From Cordyceps javanica (Eukaryota; Ascomycota; Sordariomycetes; Hypocreales; Cordycipitaceae): a stretch of 64,000 nucleotides of DNA. The DNA lies in NCBI GenBank assembly GCA_036850795.1, contig JAAECO010000003.1:806001-870000 (forward strand). The letters are read 5' to 3'. Position 1 is the stretch's first letter, and each line of letters starts with the position of its first letter. The notes beneath the pieces were generated by a model. That model saw only the letters and a program-made list of their open reading frames with translations. It ran no database searches and was not told where the DNA came from. The translations under genes were made by a program, and so were the position numbers. Positions 32,901 through 46,500 of the stretch are shown here, one piece after another.

Positions 32901-35900
32901 ATAAAAAAAAAAAGTGGCCAAGCCTGGGGTTATGGAGAGTCCATGCGGCTTGGCTTCATTTGATTGTTCAGCGACCAGCGCCCACTCTCGAAGCAACAGC
33001 AAAGGCTTAATTAAAAAAGCCAAAATCAACATAGAATAAAATCAAAACCTTGAATCGGGCCAGATTCGCGAAATACGGCAGGCGGACGCAGGATGATCGG
33101 GGCGCCTCAGGGAAAAGGGGGGGCGTGCAAGAGGACCAAAAGAGGCAGGTACGTTTTTTCTGCGAAAGGTGAGTCCAGGAATGGAGAGGTCTTCTGGCCC
33201 TCTGAGGCTGAGAAGGCTTCTTCTCCAGTATATATGGAACGTGACGTAAAGGTAAAGCCACAATTACAACCCCTCGCAGTGACGCTGGGAACGGATATGC
33301 TAGACTCGCTTCGACTTGCATCGTATGGAGGAATGGATCCCCCTGCGATACCCCTGCTTCCCGCACGGCATCGTCTGCCGAGCGGAACTGCGAAAAAAAA
33401 AATTGTACTAAAAAAAAATCAGTTCCTCCCCAAAACCAATTAGACAACTGGATAATGCCGACGGATAGCGTTGCTGCCAAGTAACTTACCTGACTGGCAG
33501 GATGCAGCCAAGACGATGCATCACATTTACGCCCTACCCGGCAGCAGCTGCCAATGCAGGCCAGACTCGAGGGCAAAGACAAAAAATAAAAAAAGAACCC
33601 TTGCATTTCACTCACGCATATTAATAAGGTCTCAACGGAATGGCATATTGGCGGGGCCTGCAATGTATTTTTCTTGTCTTGTTTCTTTTTCATAAAAGGA
33701 ACTTGGTCGGAATGCGGAATGACTGCAGGACAGGCTACCAGTCGCGTACCTCCGAGCAAGATGCGGAATACGCCATCTGAAGAATCTCTCTCGCGTTTCT
33801 TGTTGCTTTGGGTTACTTTCTTCTGCAGGCTTGCCTTGAATTGTCGAAATCTAGCGAGGCAGGCTTCCCTGATATGAAATCGGGACCTGACGCTAGGCCA
33901 AGGCAACAGACAGCCACAGCGATAAGTCACACGTCTCACCACACTCCACGATGCCCCCTGCTAGAGCGTTCGTCTTGACAGCGCCTCTCGCCACACACAC
34001 ACACGCACACACACATACAGCTCCGACATCCTTGTCTTCGATGGCTTGCCCATTGATCCTAGCTAGTCAAACACGCAGTTACTGCCATCTTGCCCGCCAC
34101 AGGCATACGCATCGCAATCGATTGGTTCTGGGAACAATGATGCTGACGACAGAAGACGGGGATCGTGCCCAATCACGTAGATGCCGCGGAATCAAGGTTC
34201 AACAAGGGAGGGGTGATATTCCTGTTTATTTCCGTCGTCTTTCCTGTAGAGGCACTGATCTTCTGCTCCGTAGGGTAAGTGAAACATGGAGCAACACCTT
34301 CGGCCTAATTTTCTCGGATGAACGGCTAACTAACCTGCCGGTCAAAATTCAACCGCAAAACTATGGGGGCATACCTTGAAGAAATCTCCTCCAACACATG
34401 AAATGCAAGCTAACGGTGTGTCCTGCGTCGATGCTGTGTTTTCATCGACGGCGACTCATGCCCACCAGCAGCTGATATGAATAATAAAATTGCTGCTGTG
34501 AAGCTGAGTGCAGCAATCGGCCGGGTCAATCCCTCCACTGCCTGGGGGCGGAACCACAGTCAGGCTGCTGCTTAACACAGCCCCAGTTATGGAGAAAGAT
34601 TTTTCACGATCCATCTATTCGTAAATGAAGTATTCGTGGAGCCTTGTTGATGGTTGACTTTGCAGCTGTCATGTATACTTCTCGCCTCACCGGGATAGCG
34701 CCTCTCACGCAGGAGAGCAGTCGGAGATCATCAAGCAAGATTTGTGTAACATGAAGCCTTACCTGAAGTCTTTGATCAGATTCATACCATCATTCATACC
34801 CGGCTTGGCGGCATTTGACTGCAACACCCGTTACGACGTCTCGCAGCTTGGCACAGGCGCCACGCCTACGTCTGCCAAGCTGAAAGTCACCCCCCCTGCT
34901 TCAATTTATTTCATCATTTTTTTGGAGCAGCAGCAGTACGAACTCGGGCTCTTCGGACAGCGTGTGCTGGGGCTCTAAAGCACTCGAGGCTGAAAATAGA
35001 ACCTGGTCTGCTGTGGCCCGAGTCTGTGTATGTCTCATTCTTCAAATGCATAATCGTACTGGATATAGGCAACGCCAATTCGTTTGTCATGATGGCGCAG
35101 AATCACCCGAATGTCCCACTCGACTCTGGCGTACCCCATGCTCGTAAAAACTCATGGGACTGCGCAATATGTGCCTATTCGCCGCGATCTGTGAGCTTAT
35201 TTGACTTTATTCGGCCGGCTAAACAGACGGCTTGATAACCCTTTCCTCAACCATCGTTGACATCAAGGTAGAGGATGCGCAGAAATAGGAAGGTGGGAAC
35301 ATTTTTTAAGAGTTTTTTTCTGGACCAAGAGCACCTGGAGGGATAGTGACGCGATCCGCGGAGACCTCAATGGACTATTCGGTGCGAGTGCCTAAGTACT
35401 GGACGTGGCTCTTACAAATGTGATGAAAGTGGACAGGGGCCCAATCCATCTCGCGCACTAACGAAGAACGCATCTGAGGTGTAAACAATTGGGGGCGTAA
35501 AAGACAGATTCGATGTTGCAAGGACGGAATCCCCGGGCGAGATGCCGAGATTCAGAGGAGAAAAAAAAGTCACGACAAAGTTCGTTGCGGAATCAATAAA
35601 ATTCTTCTGCCCAGGCCATAACGTGGGCATTCGTGGGTCATCATCTGCACCAAGTCGGAGAAATGGCCTATTTGGCAGGCATTTGCCCCGAAGGACATCC
35701 ATCCGACCTGAGTTGTATGCAACAAGACCTAGGCCGACCCCTCCAATAAGACTGGCGCTTTATAGGTGTCCAAAGAGAGACAGTATTGGGGCCAAGGAGC
35801 TTGTGTATGGCTTGGCTTTATTTTTTCCTGACGATTTTAAATTTGGCACGCTGCCTGCGTTATTGCTTATCCATGACGGCAGCGGCGTAAGACAGTAACA

Positions 35901-36500
35901 CAGGCTTACGGGGCCTGAAGACGTGCTTGGGCCCAAGGCTGAGTTGAACGAGGCGAGACAAGACGTGTCTCTTCAACTTACGTATACAAGTAGGACATTG
36001 ATTAATGACCAAGACACTAGTTGGTCAGAGAGATTAGAAAACGACGACCGAGAAAACCCACCGAGCTGCATCGAGCAAGATGACCGTCGACCGGTTATGT
36101 CACTGGTCGCATATCTGCCGGACAATGCCGGCATTACTTTAGACATGTCAGTAACCGCATGTAGCAGCCGCCGGGTCAAGAATCACTGGCGAGCAATCTG
36201 GACTTCGCGTGCGTGGCCAGACAACCTGCGGTCTCCTGTGTGTGGGCGTCGTGCAAGACAAGGCATGCGCGCGCTCACGCTCACGGCACCGGCTATGGCG
36301 AAGTCCGCCAGCCACCCCCCCCCCTCCAAAAAAAAAAAGAAGAAGAAGAAAAAAAGAAAAAGAACAGGTAGAGATGGTGGGGGTGTGCAGCTTAGCACAG
36401 AAGATATTGCTTGTTCAGGATGTAGGGCCAAGATAACGGGGAAGCGATCACATTCGGTGTGGCAGTCGCATGCGCAAGACTGCGACGAATGACATCAAAG
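29931..36500. other. Gene desert with simple repeats
   Basis: About 6.5 kb without a supported gene. Seen: CT repeat at 29939-29955, a T run of about 20 at 30124-30143, a CA-type microsatellite at about 33989-34018, and frequent G or C runs of 7-10 bases. Long frames such as 33007-33942 (minus) run through A/T homopolymers and carry no domain. Confidence 0.45.
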
Positions 36501-37438
36501 GGGCTGGTGGGAATGAAACTTGGCGGCCAAGTAGTTGCTTAACTGTACAGACGCCAAAAAGTCATGGTCTTAGTTGAAGTTAGAGGTCGCTCAAGTAAAT
36601 AGGAAGATCCCGATCACACCAGATGATCCCCCACCAGGATGACGAGCAGAAAACACATAGGAGGCGTTGTGCCAGCAATCCCCCAGTGCTGCGCCTCTTG
36701 TGCTCTCCTCCTTCCTGATCAGCGCCAAGCGTCTGGGATGGCTCGGGAGATGAGCGTCGGCAAGCGTGGCCGCCGCTGTCCATCGTAATTGGGGTCCGTC
36801 ATGGACGAGCCAAGCATCGCGAGGAGGCTATGCTCTAGATTGTGGGAGGAACTGCACATGGAGGTCCCTTCGGGTGCCCGCAAAACACAATGCTTGCGGA
36901 CCTCCATGGCTCTGCGACCAGTGGATTGGCGCGTGGACTGACGGACGAATGGTGATGGCTAGATTGCACTGGGCGCACTCGTACCGCCGACGGGCTTGCA
37001 TGAGCTTGCAGCACAGCGGGTATCCAGCTCCAGCGACCCGTGGGACCCGGGGCTGCGAGTATGCTTGGGCCAGAAAGGACAAGGTGCCACCGGCGCTGCA
37101 ACGAAAAAGGATGCTTATGAAAGAAGCTAAACAACAAGAGTGCTTGGAGGGAGGGGTCGGACCACTACCTAAGTAGTTAATTAGTTAGTAGTCGCGGTGG
37201 CGGCGAATGTAAGAACCAACTTGAAAACGAGTTGGGCGCGGCCGGCGGCAGGCAGGTAGGCCTAGATAAAGAGGAGCAAAAAAAAAAAGGAACGAGAGAA
37301 GCAATTCGAGATTCGGCTGGGATGGCGTGTGGACTCGATGGCGTGAGTTTTTGAAGAAATAGGAGCAAACGGGCTCAAGCTTGGAGGAGGAAGAGGACCA
37401 GCAGCAAGCCGCAGTACTACCCGTAACGCAGCACGGTG

Positions 37439-37500
37439 CTGGCAACTGGCAGCTGGCAACTGGCAGCTGGCAACTGGCAGCTGGCAACTGGCAGCTGGCA
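37439..37500 (+). repeat. 14-bp minisatellite (4.4 copies)
   Basis: Unit CTGGCAACTGGCAG repeated four times exactly plus a partial copy. The unit is itself two 7-base half-repeats differing by one base. It lies about 1.4 kb upstream of the bZIP ATG. Confidence 0.9.
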
Positions 37501-38357
37501 GGCAAACGTAGCGAAATGGCAGGGCTGACTCAGCTTGTCAATCGTCGTGCTGTTGATCGCCCTCTTGGCTTTTTCTTAGTTCTTCTTGGAAGCTTCTTCA
37601 CCTTGGCATTCTGGCCAGCAAACCGAACGGTATTGCCCAATCGCGTACTGAATCCCGCTTCTCTCGCTCACACATACCATCAGCCTCTCGCCCTCCGCAC
37701 CTCATCTTTTGGCGTCAACTTTTGGCGCCCATCTCCATGGCCACCTTATGGTTCGGCGGAGCCAGCGTCTCCCCCAACGCACTAGCCCGAGTCGGCGCAG
37801 TTGCAGAGGGCAGAGCTCGTCCAAGCTAATCTGGGGACTTTTTCGACACTTTTGACTTCGTCGTGGTCGCACGGTTACCGCACGCCTCCCTCCCCTGCGC
37901 CGCCGAGGCCCACCGCCACCAGTCCAGGGTCAGCCGGACAAACCCTGAATCCCGGGCATGCTTCACCTTGGTTCCTCGCTGCCCAGCGGCCGTCGCCGTA
38001 CGCAGGGGTCGAGGGTGTGGCTCGCGGAAGATTTTGGGGGCCGTCATGCCATCGGCGGACAAGGCCCTCGCACAACAGTCCGCAGAGCCGCCCCCCCCGG
38101 TCCGGCACCTGGCAATATCTCGCCAGAGCAGAGCTGAGACTGGCCGCATCAGTAGCACCAGTAGCAGCAGAAGTAGCCATCTGAATCTCCTTTGGCCCAG
38201 TATTTAGGTGGATCACCGGCCTACTCTGCGCCTGTCTGCTGGGAGGCGTTTCTCCGCTGCCTGGCGCAAGTCTCTTCTATCGATGCGGCTGGGCTGGGCT
38301 GGGCTGCTCCGGGCAGGGCGTGTCGACAACGGACCGGGAGGAGGCGACGGCGGCGGA

Positions 38358-38393
38358 GTGGAAGGAGTGGGAGGAGTGGGAGGAGTGGGAGGA
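38358..38393 (+). repeat. 9-bp GTGGGAGGA tandem repeat
   Basis: About three to four copies of a purine-rich 9-mer, 510-550 bp upstream of the bZIP start codon. Confidence 0.7.
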
Positions 38394-38904
38394 AGTTCAC
38401 CTAGCGTGCCGGCGCGCCTGGGAGGATTATTAACGTAAGAAGGGGGGGGGGGCGTGCCGAATCTACCACGCAGAAGAGATCCAACCTGCCGCTTGGGAAT
38501 AGCTCAACCTGACCGGGTGCCGCTACCTAGTTAGCAGGACTTGGCTGGGCATGTCTATTCTAGGTCATGTTTCCGACTTCCAGCACGTTTCACCCCCAAA
38601 TACTTTGCTGCCCCGGACCACCTTTTAGACACACTCTCTATCCCCACTGACTCATCTCAACTCCTTCGTCCTGGCCAAATACCTTATTTACTGCGTGCCC
38701 CTCGCTCCCGTTCTCCCAGTTTTGTCAAGTATACTTATACACCTGCATTTCCCAACATATCCCAAACCTGTTCTGCTCACCCGCTCCTCCCGCACACTAC
38801 AATCTATCTCACCTTTGCCAACTGTACCACACATATACACACACAGAGAGATAAGAGAAACGCCCTACTGCAAACCCTCTACAAAAACCTGCACTTGGAC
38901 CGAA

Positions 38905-40548
38905 ATGCCCTCTGCAACGGCATCCGACGCAAGTGACCAATCCTGTCAACACAAGAAGACCATGTCTTCCGTCTCGAGCACATCCTCCGCCGGCGCACAG
39001 CCGCGTGGTAGCCAATCACCACCCACAACCATGAACCGTGAAACCACTCCAGAGTCCCTCGCGGACGCTGATCAAAAAACCAAGAAGAGAATTCAGAACA
39101 GAGTCGCCCAGAGAACCTACCGTGAGCCCACCCACAAGAACTCGCGGCGGCCTCTTTGGGCTGTTTCACTGACTAGACCATGACAGGCAACCGCATGAAG
39201 CAGCGGGTACAGGATCTCGAGCAGCAGCTCTGTGAAATGCGTGCCCGACAACAGCAACAACAATTCTATCCTCAGGACATGCCTGGGTCTGTTACACCTG
39301 ACGGTTCCATGGGCTTTGTTCCCAACGCCGGAAACATTCCCCCAGCTCTGTGGCAGCAAACAATGTCCCTCCCCAGAACTCCAGGCTCAATGCCCCAGGA
39401 GATGTGGCCTACCATGGCCGTCGATGGCAGTAATAATCAAACCATGCCCGATGCAGTGCCCATGACTGGAAACCCATACATGGCCCGAAACTTTCACCAG
39501 CAGCCTCCTTTCAATAACCCGGCTCTTCTCAACCAACTCAACCCGTCGGGCGCCACTGGTCTTGAGCAGGTTCCGATGATGTCCCCAAGTCTGGAGATGC
39601 CTGGTGAATCTCCTATGCAGAGACTGTATCGCAATGGCAGCACTGCATCAACGCCGAATCAGGAATCTATCCAGCTAGATGCCCATTTTGGGTACAGAGG
39701 GACTGTCACTGGTCTTGGTAGGTTTCCACATTTCAGGAGCTGTTATAATTGGCATACTAATCCCAGTCTGAACAGGCCAAGCCTCTGAAATCTCCGAGGA
39801 AGACGGAAACGATGCCAAGCTATTCACCAACCCCACATCATGGGAGAACAGCCCGGCGATGATGTCGCCAACCAGCTCAAGGACAGGGACTGTTGCTCCC
39901 CAGAGCGCTATTTCCACCTCGCCATGGGGCTCTATTGCCACCGCAGCCACCGAGGTCTCAGATGCAGGTTCACCGCACCAATTCTCGAGTATCGAAGAGC
40001 GTTTCGAATATGTTCTAGAGTGTGCTCGCCGCGTTGGGTTTGATACGTTTGACTCAATGGCTGCTCAGTACTACGGAAGCTGTTTCGACCCCTGTTCTTC
40101 TCTCGCCATGGACCAGCGACTGAGCCGCAACCGCCATCTCCCCGCTCTATTGGCTGAAATTCGGCAAAAGTCTGCTCAGTGGAGTGTGTGGGAGAGACGT
40201 GCGTACCAAGACGAGGCGCTCAAGACCGCAGAGGACATTTGCGCCATAGAGTGCCGCGAGTTCCGATCCAAGCAGGATCTGTGCGACGCCAACGCCATGA
40301 ATCTAGCCACTATCCAGCAGAAGGTACGTCTTTTTTTTAGCTTGATTCGGGCCGCAAACCTTTCTGAGAACTGAGACGCTAACCGAGACTTGTTCCAGCT
40401 ACCTAACGTGTGGACACTTCTGTCTGGGCTAGCCTCCGCCACACCGCTGCAAAGGCAGGGTGACCGCTCGAATTTGGTTTACAACAGTATCAAACAACTT
40501 TGTGCGCTAGGTGATGCGTCTGGTCATATGGCTGTGGATAGCCAGTAG
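38905..40548 (+). CDS. AP-1-like bZIP transcription factor
   Basis: Four exons (38905-39121, 39187-39717, 39776-40323, 40399-40548) join to 481 residues. The first intron (39122-39186, GTGAGC donor, CTGAC branch) cuts the basic region, a position I recall as common in this family. After joining, the basic region reads KKRIQNRVAQRTYRNRMKQR (about 60-79), with the N-x2-AQR-x2-R signature of the fungal AP-1/Yap type. The zipper is short: L83 and M90 then a Q run. The middle is Pro/Met/Asn/Gln-rich, an activation-type region. The C-terminus has a conserved-looking helical block (FEYVLECARRVGFDTFDSMA, then RLSRNRHLPALLAEIRQKSA). Acts in the nucleus; the target genes are not readable. An alternative start is the ATG at 38961. 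Confidence 0.92.
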
Positions 40549-43500
40549 AAACTTGGTTCCCACGAGGTATGTCCGCACTTAAACCAAGAACTTTTGCTTC
40601 TTTACTAATATGTGACAGTTCGTTCTCCTTATGAATAATATTCTTACTCTGTTCTTTACAACTTGATTGTTTGTAAAATGGAGTTTGGTAGTTTTTTTCT
40701 CGATACATATTACTATCTTGTTTGGTTAGAATTGGGCAAAAGATACATGCCAAGGCACGGTGTTAACAGCGTGAAAATGATCCGCATAGGCGTTTATTGG
40801 GCAGAAGCTGGGTTCAAGATTTGGGGATTTTGAAGACTATTAGCACATTTTGTTTTTGGTTGTACATAGATAAGTCTCGTGTGCCAAGCATTGCCTACTT
40901 GCTGCCACGTAACATATAAATTTAAAGCACATGATGCATGCACAAAAGCAAAAAGCCACCATATGTGCAGACATGGCGCCGATGATCGCGGGAGCTGCTC
41001 CCACATTTAACGTTTACCACAAATCAAAGTCTTGAAGATGCTGATCAACGCTGCGCCTGCCAAGTTGGGGTCAGACGAGGTTACTCAAACAACTGTCTCC
41101 TGAACTAGGAACTGGGGTAGCATGACGCGGAGCGGAGTAGCGTTACAGTGTCAAGAGAGGACGCGGAGACGTTGGAGGCAGAATATTGCGACGGTTACTT
41201 GTAAATACGAAATAGGTTATCTTATTTCCGACGAAGGGGACTGAAGTTTCGCAAGTAAGAGCTGACGGACGTAAGCAGCCCTGGTCATGGTGCTATTGCG
41301 AGGCTCACCAGTTTAAACCCTTGTCGTGACAGCATGCCTCAATCCCGGCTTGACTAGGCACATTGGCCCCTCAGCAGCACTCTTTCCCATCGATACATGG
41401 CGTGAGATGGTAGGCAAATTCTGGTGCCGGGATGGGATGCTTAATAAGGAGGCAAAACCGTCCTCACGTCAGAGCCAGAACCAAAACCAAACGCACGGGA
41501 CTTGCCCCTTGACCTAAAAAAAAAAGTCTGCGGCTTTGGTGAGTATTGCTACGTTTTGTATGCAAAAGAGATAGAAAGCCACCGTTTTGAAAGTTTTGAA
41601 ATTCGCGGCCTGTATTACGGCCACAAAGGGCCAGCACCGCATCGTCAGTCTTCCCTTTGTTATTCCCTTCCAGCTCTGCGAGCCACTTGTCTGTTTTGGA
41701 TCCGCTGCTTCGATGCTGATGGCGCCTTGTTCACTCCTGGTCAAACCTTGTTTACGCGGCCGGCCCCCCCTTGCAATCGGACCCCCCATGCTCGCTGGGC
41801 TGTGTGGCTTGTCTGACGCTAAGATGCGGCCTAATAGCCAGCCCATGGGAAGAAATACGGATAGATTTGCGGTCGCCAAGCCGCTGGGACCACAAAACAA
41901 GGCCTCTAATGCGGTGGACTGGATCGGAAACCCGGTCGGGGACCGCAAACCATTGGTGGCTTCGATTATCTCGGCGTAAGCATAACTCTGGGCCTAAACA
42001 AAGCACCACACACACACCCTTGCAACTCAACCACCACTAGTTGGGAAGCGGGCCAGCCAACCCGTCACTGGACCGATCAAGCCCCTACTTACAGCGAGAT
42101 GGACCGTAAGCTGAGAGAGCGAGATGTTTATGGAGTACTCCGTAGTTGGTGGAGCGAAACCATGCGGCTGAGAGAGGAACGTGTTCTTCCCCCCCCAGTA
42201 GGCCGCCTCTCGGCATCTCACTTTTAAATCCTGGCAAGGACGACGATAACAAAAGAGTCGTCTTAATAGGCTGGACACCTTTTATGAAGGATTTTGTCGC
42301 TGCTCGCTGACAATTTAGCAGCGTGAGGCTGCAACAAGGTTATGTGGGCTGTGTTGCATCACGGAGTCCGGCAGGCGAACCCTAATTGTGACGGGCAGGA
42401 CCGCGTCGTCACATCTTTTTTTTTCACACTGGCAAGGAAGAGGGTTCTCTTCTCTCTTTCCAGCGCAGCTGCATAAATATTGTCTGCTCGTTACTGATAC
42501 CCCAGCTCCTGCACGACACGCCGGCGGCGCGGTGCGCCAGTCCGCAAATGCGTTCAGGGAGCCCTGTCGCTTGTCCGAGCAGGCATAGACCCTGACAAGT
42601 AGTTTGGGAGTCTGGACCAAACGCCGGCCCCCCGCCTCCCCCCCTTGGCGGGAACGATTGGGCAGGGCAATCAAGGCCGGCGGGCTTGATTACATTCACC
42701 AACCTCCAGGTGCCCCCGGGAGGATACCGGATGCAGTTTATCCCGGGAAGACGTTTGGAGGGGGGAGGGGGGCGGACTCAAAGTACTGGTAATAAACGCG
42801 AAGCCTGCGCCGTGGTGGAAATCAGCGCCAAGACAGCTTAGATCAAGAAGGGCCTGGCAGAGGCTCTTCTTCATGAATCAGCGGCGCAATCCTGGACGGG
42901 CTGCCATGCCGTCATGGACGTCTCAGCGAAAGATGTAGTTTGCTTACTGGCACCTAACCGCCAAGTTCTCACCATGTAAGTGGCAACAGGGGAATCTGGT
43001 CGCACTCTCCGGTTGCCAACCGCCAAAACCCTCTCTTGACTGCTGTGGTCTCGTCCAAGTACCGCTTTTGCTGTTGCTATCAACCATTACCGCTCGCGAC
43101 GCACAGTCCCCGGGCCGCCTGGGGCTTCGAACGGGTCCTAGCGTGGCGGCGCTCAAGGGAGCTGGTTACTCCAATCTCTCTTTACTTAGTTGGCTGAGCC
43201 CTTCTTCAACTGAAAGCGAAACTCGAATCGCGGGCCAACCAAATGTCTGCCCGCAAAATTCACAAGTCCCTGAAAATCAACTGGAATTGTCATCTTTGGC
43301 CCCGTAGTTCCCAGCTGTTGCTGCCATTACTCAAGAGTGTTACAACGTCCCGTGGATCTGGCTGTCCCGGCCCCCTCCGACCTCCTCATACTTTTAGTAG
43401 TCTACTGGTACTTTCCTCTCGTTCCTTGGCAAAGGTGCGCCCAGACTTTCTGTGAGCGCACTGCTCCATCATGAGCTGGTTCCCAGCTCGAGCCTTTGCA

Positions 43501-46500
43501 CCGGGCACCTGGCTAGCCGCAGCAACGACTTGCTCAGGAATGCAAACCTGCAGCGTTGCATATGCCCAGCCGCTACCACGAAGGCACGAGGACCAGTGCG
43601 CACAGTCCAGTAAGTAGCTTCGCCCCATATCCTTAAACTGAAGCTTGTTGTGATGCTTGAATGATTACTGACGAGTGTGGCAGCGCTGTAGGTGGAGAAG
43701 GGCCAAGACCCGACGATGGTGATAGTGAGAAACCGCCTTTCTATTAGTGGATGATACCACAAAAAAGTGTCTCTGGGGGTGACAGCTACGACGTCGCCAG
43801 CTAACTCCGATCATCATGCCACATCGAGCCCCTCGGCTCGGGCCCCCTCCCCCAAAATCGAAAAAAGAAAAAAAGAAAGAAAAAAGCACCGGGCGGCCTA
43901 TGTGGGTGGGAAACATCCGCATCGGCACCGTCAACGACTCGCCAAAGCGACAGTGGAACATTGTTACCCCGTACTTATCCATTACTCGAGGAAAGCTACG
44001 CCGTCTTGCTATCTCGTTTTGGGATTAGTCTTTGACGGCAGTCACTTTTAAGCTTGTTTCCCTGAAGGGCGACCTTGACTACATGTGTACTGGTAGAGAG
44101 CCGGCCGCCCCAGTCCCGTATGCCCTCTTGGCAAGGGCAAGTTACATAATTGCCAGCGAGGTTGTGTGCCGGGCGAGTCGAGCGCCAAACAGGGTGATGA
44201 TGAAAGATTGATTGGCTCCGACTGATCCGTGGCAGGCCCCTGGCCGCTGCCGCCGTTACGTTTCGTTTAGACAATCTATATTGCCCCCCGTAAGCGGCGA
44301 TGCAAGCCACGGGTCAAAGCCTCTTCTCGCGGACCGCTCGACCATTCGATCAAGGGAATTTTTATTCAAGTCATGTTCAATATTTCCTCCGCAAAGGGGT
44401 TGGCGCAATTGCGTTACCACGCATTGCTTAGATTGAAGTGGCGTTCGCGCGTGGTAGCATGCGGGCCGACTCCACGACAGGCTAGATAAGTATCTTCGCG
44501 GCCAGCTCTTCTGGAGGGGTGTGCGCTGCGGACAGTTTGCAGTGTCGGCAACCGAAGCGATTCATCATGGGTATATTTTTGGACGCGAGATGTGTAGATA
44601 GAGCACCGCCAAGCAAAAGAGGCTTGGCCAGGTGGTATTGCAATGGCGCAACGGCAGCGAGGCTTCCAGCTCGTTGACACTTGTGCCCGCGGACGGAATG
44701 CATCATCTATCTCATTTGGAATTTTGCTTCCGCCCGGGGGGAAGACGACTTGCTCCGCGAATGATTCGCTCCCCCCTTCCGCCTTTCCCGCCCCCAAAAG
44801 GCATTAAGCATATTTGAGCCATCTTTACAGCTGCATGAATCTCTTGGCTAGCTCTCGGCGATGGTTGTTGTCACTGGCAGAGTCCACTTGGTCATACGCC
44901 AGAGTCAGAACGCAGGCAGAGCCAAGAGTCAAGGTGGCTTCGGCACATGAGAGACAAGAGTCGTCCACTTGACCCAGATCCTGTCTCTTCTTGTGCAATA
45001 GCTCATCAGTTCACACGCAATTTCACACCCACTTTGACCAAGACTTTTTGGGTATCCACCAAGAACCCTCATGGGGTCAACTCTTGACGCCCCTTTCAAC
45101 TTGGCGTGCCAAGTTGCCTCAGACGGGAGCTGATCCGCAGCTAACTAATCTATAGGCCGAGCAAATATATGGCGAAAGCCGTTATGGCTGCTTACGAAAC
45201 CGAAATTTGGTTACGGAGGTACTCGGTCCGGCGTTCGCTTTACGGGGCATTGTATAAACAGGTTGTCATCATATTGAATAACCTCTACATTTTGTGGTGT
45301 GGCTTTTCCGCCCATCCCCTCATCTGGGCCCAGTGTCCTGCATAAAATAGCCCATTGCCTCCTATTACCGACGCCAAATTAGGCTGCTACTTTACTAAAG
45401 ACAGTCCATAACTACTCGTTATCGCAAGGTCTTCCTGCGTTACATTGCCGCGTGGCACCCACACCCACACACAGACACGGTGGTGGATTTGACGGGGTAT
45501 GGCCTATGGGGAAAAAAGGAAAAAAAGAGAAAAATAAATCTCCTTTTGCTCAGTCTACTTATCGGCAAAATACTATGCACCGCCAAGGCCCCATGTTTCA
45601 ATTTGGGGCGGAGAATGAGCGTGGAGGCGGGGAGAACGAGAATGGAAGGAGGGGGGGGTGTGTTAGTCCTTGGCGATGCTACCCAGGGCTAGCAAAGGAA
45701 GCTGAGATGATTGTGCTCGTACTGTTCAGCGGGAGTGTCGTTACATTCGCCTTGGCGGGGCGAATGGCACATCTCTGTGAATACCAAGGATTTGGATCTG
45801 CCGGAGGACATATGCGACACTGCCTGCTTCTCGCCACCCCCCTTTCCCTGTCTTCCTTTTAGGCGGTTTTCGCAGCTCATTACGAGCCATGGCTGTTTGG
45901 CGGATCTCAGTGATGCTGTTTCGCATAAAGTCAATAAAATCAATGGTGGGCAACGAATAGGATCCGGGAACGACTTCTTTTCTGTGGTAACCGAAGCGGC
46001 CCGTGTCAAGGAGCGGCTTACCCGTCACGAGGGACCTCGTGCGGCATTCGCAACGGATGACGATGGGGAAAAAAAAAATTAATACCGCTTCCTCAATCGC
46101 CCCATGTTTCATGAGCACAGGTTTAGGTGTAGCAGTATCACACCCAAGGGGAAGAGTTCGTGTCCAGTCTCGACTTCTCGATCGGCAGGGAGAGAATACG
46201 CCGCCGACACATGGCCAAACCGTTTGACCCGCCGGGGTTTTTTCCTCTTCCTCAAGAACCGAGTCGAACCATGCGAAGAAGCCTAGGTCCGAGACACATC
46301 TTTTTTTATGAGCGAAATTCCCGCGCTCGGCCCTCCCACTTGCTGGCGTGTTGGCAAGGTGCTAGGCGAAAAGAAGGGGTTTTGCCGCATTCTTAATTTA
46401 GCGTTGGCAGGAAAGATTGATAACGAGTAACACGGGTCCTTGTCTCAATCAGATAAGTACGGATCAATGCTGCCCCTAACAAAAGTTGCAGGCCACGCGT

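Larger units (their letters stand above)
36501..38904. other. Upstream region of the bZIP gene
   Basis: About 2.4 kb before the bZIP start. Contains the 14-bp minisatellite at 37439-37500, a GGCTG tandem near 38288-38310, and a GTGGGAGGA tandem at about 38358-38393. Many small ATG frames occur but none is recognisable. Confidence 0.45.

Noticed and set aside
33007..33942. A 311-codon minus-strand frame
   Set aside because: Runs through A/T homopolymers, lacks codon bias and any recognisable domain or splice context; most likely chance.
35923..36492. A 189-codon plus-strand frame
   Set aside because: Starts at GTG and includes a polylysine run from an A/G simple repeat; no domain.
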